Source: Bacillota bacterium
GTDB lineage: Bacteria > Bacillota > Clostridia > Lachnospirales > Lachnospiraceae
Assembly: GCA_023436765.1 (NCBI GenBank)
Contig: JAEZHX010000151.1
Coordinates: 1-9,219, forward strand
DNA: 9,219 nucleotides
Direction of reading: 5' to 3'
Part shown: positions 6,849 to 9,219 of the stretch, piece after piece
Layout: the number at the start of each line of letters is the position of its first letter
How positions within the stretch are numbered: the stretch's first letter is position 1
Program-made: the position numbers and the translations under genes
Notes under the pieces: generated by a model
What the model was told of the DNA's origin: nothing
What the model saw: the letters and a program-made list of their open reading frames with translations, nothing else
Database searches by the model: none

Positions 6849-6992
6849 TTCGGAAGAAAGAGAATGGAGGCTCACACGCCGACGTTCTCTTTCTTCCTGC
6901 GGCTTTTTGCGGAGCATAATGGCTGTTTTTCAAGCCATATGCGAAGTAAAAAGACGCTGCGAGGAGGCGCGTGGTGAGAAACCGTCTCGCGC
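6849..6992 (+). repeat. structured approximately 145-nt repeat unit, copy 1
   Basis: First of two copies, 95% identical to 7027-7171. Predicted fold: stem 1 pairs 6852-6866 with 6883-6897 (15 bp, one G-U). A second domain pairs 6903-6909 with 6947-6953 and contains the hairpin 6914-6924/6933-6942 (GCATA-A-TGGCT with AGCCATATGC). A final hairpin pairs GCGCG 6967-6971 with CGCGC 6988-6992 and GGT 6973-6975 with ACC 6981-6983. The last 11 bases copy the tRNA-Gly 3' end. The preceding 38 bases (6811-6848) resemble, more weakly, the stretch before copy 2. Open frames through it have no ribosome binding site or known motif. It may be a non-coding RNA, a folded single-stranded DNA substrate, or a MITE-like element; I do not recognise the family. 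Confidence 0.85.
6982..6992 (+). repeat. candidate attachment core at end of repeat copy 1 (copy 2 of 3)
   Basis: An exact 11-base copy of the tRNA-Gly 3' end, followed by A where the tRNA has discriminator T. It also forms the 3' strand of the unit's last hairpin, so it could be conserved for structure as well as for recombination. Confidence 0.5.
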
Positions 6993-7026
6993 ACTAGATC
7001 AGATTCGATCTCATACAGACATCGAC

Positions 7027-7171
7027 TTCGGGAGAAAGAGAATGGAGGCTCACATGCCGACATTCTTTTTCTTCCTGCGGCTTTTTGCGGAGCATAATGG
7101 CTGTTTTCCAAGCCATATGCGAAGCAAAACAGACGCTGCGAGGAGGCGCGTGGTGAGAAACCGTCTCGCGC
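7027..7171 (+). repeat. structured approximately 145-nt repeat unit, copy 2
   Basis: Second copy, offset 178-179 bases from copy 1. It differs by six substitutions (at 7032, 7055, 7062, 7067, 7108, 7125) and one inserted C (7130). Three of these are in stem 1 (7030-7044 with 7061-7075) and keep all 15 pairs, using G-U or restoring A-U. One turns a G-U into G-C in the second domain. Two fall in loops, and the insertion makes a single bulge. It ends in the tRNA-like core and is followed within 6 bases by an intrinsic terminator, so an RNA made from it would have a defined 3' end. Its function is unknown. Confidence 0.85.
7161..7171 (+). repeat. candidate attachment core at end of repeat copy 2 (copy 3 of 3)
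   Basis: The 11-base core is present exactly, and the next base is T as after the tRNA, so the match to the tRNA 3' end is 12 bases. It is the copy nearest to the integrase genes and the better candidate for a functional attachment site. Confidence 0.55.
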
Positions 7172-7176
7172 TTAGT

Positions 7177-7222
7177 AAAAAATGGTCTCAAATCATTATA
7201 AATCAAGGATTTGAGATTTTTT
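7177..7222. terminator. intrinsic terminator after the repeat pair, usable in both directions
   Basis: TCTCAAATC 7186-7194 pairs perfectly with GATTTGAGA 7208-7216, followed by T6 (7217-7222) and preceded by A6 (7177-7182). On the plus strand it would end transcripts through the repeats. On the minus strand it would end the integrase transcript 58 bases after its stop. Confidence 0.85.
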
Positions 7223-7236
7223 ATTGCCCCGAAATC

Positions 7237-7258
7237 ATGTGTGCAAGATGTGTGCAAG
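7237..7258. repeat. perfect tandem 11-bp repeat, possible integrase arm site
   Basis: ATGTGTGCAAG occurs at 7237-7247 and again immediately at 7248-7258. It lies between the terminator and the 3' end of the integrase pseudogene, near the attachment core. Tyrosine integrases of the lambda and Tn916 kind bind short direct repeats near their attachment sites with their N-terminal arm domain, so this position fits, though nothing else proves it. Confidence 0.5.
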
Positions 7259-7279
7259 GTTTTTTGACTCAGTTTCTGT

Positions 7280-8497
7280 TTATAATGCCCTGTTCATATA
7301 GGACCGGTTCTGCTCTACCTCTTGATAGTTGTAGATGTAACCTTTGGTTGTCTCGATGTCCTCATGCCCAATATACACGCTTATTTCAGCTAATGGTATA
7401 CCCGCTGCAAACAGCCTGCTTGCAAAGGTCCTGCGGATGCAGTGACTACTCTTGAACGATATCCCCGAGTCTCTGCAATATTTCCAAAGCCAGTAAATAA
7501 AGCTCCGGCTCGTCAATCTTGCACCATTACTTTGCGTGAACAGATACTCATGCCCTTCAGAAAGCTTCTTAACATATTCTAAAATCTTCAGGGCCTTGTC
7601 AGTCAACGGAATAGTACGATAGCCAGATGAGATACATGTTTCACATACTCCACTATCTTATAGCCAATACGGTTATATTTTCCGTCTACTTTTTCCTCAT
7701 CCACAATCTCCATTTTATGAATATAGACTTCATTATCAAGCATTTCTTCCTTCGTCAGGACTACAAGTTCTCCAACACAGGTCCCGATTTGAAAGTCCAT
7801 CAAGATGGCATAGGCCTCAATAGTTACTTGCTGATAGAGAAAATCTTCGAGGATTTCCATCTCATTTTCAAGATAAAGCTTGGAACCATCATTTTATCTT
7901 CTGAACAGAGCGGAATTTCGCTTCTGTGTATGCATTTAGCAAAGGATTGACTGTCAATATGTCCATATCCTTTGCCAGCTTGAATACGGCGTTAAGAATA
8001 GTTTTCATGTTGTTCATTTCTTTTCTTGAAAGCTTGAATGTGGCGATGGCGTCATCCAGAAATCCGTTTAACATCTTGGTCGTTATCTTTTTTACGGGAA
8101 AGGTGATAAGCTTGTTACCGGAGTAATACTTCAGCCAGTGCTCATCGTCTCTTTTTACAGTCTTTATGTCGATGTTACCATCGATAGCCTGCTTCCCTCT
8201 CTTTTCTATCCAGACCTCATACAAATCGCTGATAGTATAATCCCTTTTACGGTCAGCATAAAAATCATAAAGCTTACTAATCAGTTCTTCGTAGGTTGTC
8301 CCGGATATCTGTTGTCTTTCTTCTTCCTCTTTCCTTACGGTGGTTATGATGCGTCCGTCCTTCCTTGTACTAATGGAATAAGGATGGCGCTCTTTTACAA
8401 ATGTTTCTTTGGTCATGTTTATTTTTATTGCGACTTCTGTTGCATCCAAGATACCACAATCATATGCTTCCTGCAAGATATGTAATGCATCAGGCAT
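7280..8497 (-). pseudogene. tyrosine recombinase/integrase, disrupted by two frameshifts
   Basis: The three fragments join into one protein of about 405 residues, the length of Tn916-type integrases. Fragment 1 (8497-7889) holds the N-terminal and core-binding domains. It stops at a TGA just after a run of four A on the minus strand (7895-7892); one base fewer there would restore the frame. Fragment 2 (about 7888-7630) carries the first catalytic motif but reads IGTCVGEL where IGTRVGEL is expected, so the first catalytic arginine is a cysteine (codon 7779-7777, TGT for CGT). Near 7634-7628 one missing base moves the frame to SSGYRTIPLTDKAL. Fragment 3 keeps HCIRRTF (His and Arg), GHEDIETT and the final Tyr. 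AGGAGGT at 8514-8508 precedes the ATG at 8497. It was probably the element's original integrase, now inactive. Confidence 0.88.
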
Positions 8498-8540
8498 AAT
8501 TATGTGACCTCCTGTATTAAGTTTTAAAACATTCTGCTTC

Positions 8541-8590
8541 TTGTTTTATAAAAACAATATGACAGGTGTTTTTAAATTTGAGGTGTTTTT
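8541..8590. promoter_or_regulatory. palindrome and direct repeats upstream of the integrase pseudogene
   Basis: TTGTTTT 8541-8547 and AAAACAA 8551-8557 form a perfect palindrome around ATA. AGGTGTTTTT occurs at 8564-8573 and at 8581-8590, 17 bases apart on the same face of the helix. All lie in the 5' flank of the minus-strand integrase, where an operator or recombination accessory sites could be. I find no strong -35/-10 pair here. Confidence 0.3.
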
Positions 8591-8596
8591 TCATAA

Positions 8597-8623
8597 ATAT
8601 GCCCGCAGATCCTGCGGGCATAT
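8597..8623 (-). terminator. terminator of the second integrase gene
   Basis: ATATGCCCGCA 8597-8607 pairs perfectly with TGCGGGCATAT 8613-8623 (11 bp, loop GATCC), starting 3 bases after the stop of the minus-strand gene. The sequence after it on the minus strand (TTATGAAAAAA) has only a weak T-tract, but the GC-rich stem and position support termination. Confidence 0.7.
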
Positions 8624-8626
8624 GAG

Positions 8627-9219
8627 TTAGCGCAAATAATGTTCTGCGATTATACTGATGCGATTATGTCCAAGACAACTGCTGGCAATCAGCATAGCGC
8701 GCTTATCGTAGCAGATGCCTTTCAGGTCGCTTCTACAATGATATCGTTCATTCTTTGGGATCTTATCGATTGGTCTTGCTAAGGTGTTATAAATTACGGA
8801 ACAGTATTCACTTCGAAATGAGTGAACATCCATATCGGGAACTTTTGACCACACCTTTCCAATTCCTGCTTTCCTCATGCGTTCTACTATTGCATCCACA
8901 TTTGAAATAATGGGAGATTCTCGGTATCTTCCACCCTTGGCTCCACGAGAAACCCCTATGTAATAAATTCCATTCTTGTAAATCAACTGTGTTCCACGAA
9001 GACATTTCAACTCTTCCTTACGAAGCCCTGTTGCTTTACAGAAGTCTACAAATTCTTGGTTCTTTGTTTCAGAGAAATTATCATCCCGTTTTGCAGCTTT
9101 TCTGCTTCTCTTGATATCCGACCTATGTCTGAATGCCGTTTTAACGAAATCACCTGTCGTGCAGTCATATAACTTAGCAAGTGCAGATGCTTCTAACTTC
9201 ACCGTATAGGCAGATAATC
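8627..9219 (-). CDS. tyrosine recombinase/integrase, C-terminal catalytic part (5' end outside the window)
   Basis: The frame is open to the right edge (reading LSAYTVKLEASALAKLY), so the true start lies beyond 9219 and the GTG at 9202 is not a start. About 196 residues are visible. Counting that GTG as residue 1, the catalytic set is complete: Arg61 in TGLRKEEL, a beta-sheet lysine near 89 in GAKGGRYR, His127 and Arg130 in VHSFR, His179 in LGHNRIS, and the nucleophile Tyr189 in AEHYLR three residues from the end. A cysteine/histidine-bearing insert (about 142-172, YHCRSDLKGICYDKRAM) sits between the HxxR and GH motifs. It differs clearly from the adjacent integrase pseudogene. It is probably the recombinase of the element or of a second element nested beside the first, acting in the cytoplasm on attachment sites. 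Confidence 0.88.
   Translation of the reverse strand, partial: LSAYTVKLEASALAKLYDCTTGDFVKTAFRHRSDIKRSRKAAKRDDNFSETKNQEFVDFCKATGLRKEELKCLRGTQLIYKNGIYYIGVSRGAKGGRYRESPIISNVDAIVERMRKAGIGKVWSKVPDMDVHSFRSEYCSVIYNTLARPIDKIPKNERYHCRSDLKGICYDKRAMLIASSCLGHNRISIIAEHYLR

Noticed and set aside
6849..7171. CRISPR array
   Set aside because: There are only two long units of about 145 bases with no short repeats, no regular unique spacers and no cas genes.
6872..7455. Open frames on both strands through the repeat pair
   Set aside because: They arise because the repeat period keeps several frames open. They lack ribosome binding sites, give low-complexity Phe/Lys/Arg-rich products, and some run into the integrase pseudogene or the terminator.
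7889..7898. Programmed +1 frameshift in the integrase gene at AAA TGA
   Set aside because: A second frameshift lies downstream and a catalytic arginine is lost, so decay explains the gene better than regulated frameshifting.
8498..8626. A small gene such as an excisionase between the two integrases
   Set aside because: The 129-base gap is AT-rich and holds a ribosome binding site, a palindrome, direct repeats and a terminator, but no open frame of useful length.

Overview
The window looks like chromosomal DNA from a low-to-moderate GC Firmicute, most likely a clostridium of the Lachnospiraceae type. The clues are strong AGGAGG-type ribosome binding sites, sigma-A promoters in AT-rich gaps, A-tract/hairpin/T-tract terminators, a BmrCD/LmrCD-like exporter pair, and integrases of a style common in gut Clostridia. 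The genus cannot be fixed from sequence alone.

Positions 1-6759 read as host chromosome. They begin with a non-coding but foldable stretch (1-225) holding an extended -10 promoter and a small palindrome. A HAD-family phosphatase gene follows (226-837, +). It converges on a two-gene minus-strand operon (4570-955) encoding the two halves of a heterodimeric ABC exporter. One half has the catalytic Walker B glutamate and the other an aspartate. A 336-base AT-rich divergent promoter region (4571-4906) carries a perfect 11-bp inverted repeat and separates the exporter from an AraC-family regulator (4907-5776, +). A two-domain nitroreductase-like flavoprotein (5794-6561, +) lies 17 bases downstream of the regulator. 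The layout suggests a self-contained module of effector sensing, efflux and redox chemistry, with the AraC protein as the likely regulator of the exporter, its own operon, or both. A tRNA-Gly(GCC) gene with its own promoter and a 24-bp-stem terminator closes this part.

Positions 6760-9219 look like the end of a mobile element integrated at the 3' end of the tRNA-Gly gene. Two approximately 145-nt copies of a highly structured repeat (95% identical) lie directly after the tRNA terminator. Each ends in an 11-nt copy of the tRNA 3' end (the candidate attachment core). The second copy is followed by an intrinsic terminator. Next come a perfect tandem 11-bp repeat, a broken tyrosine integrase (8497-7280, -; two frameshifts and loss of the first catalytic arginine), and the C-terminal part of a second tyrosine recombinase that keeps all its catalytic residues and runs off the right edge.

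The most unusual feature is the repeat pair with its attachment-like ends. All six base substitutions between the copies either keep a predicted stem paired or fall in a loop, so the unit may act as a folded RNA or as a folded single-stranded DNA. Its identity is unknown to me.
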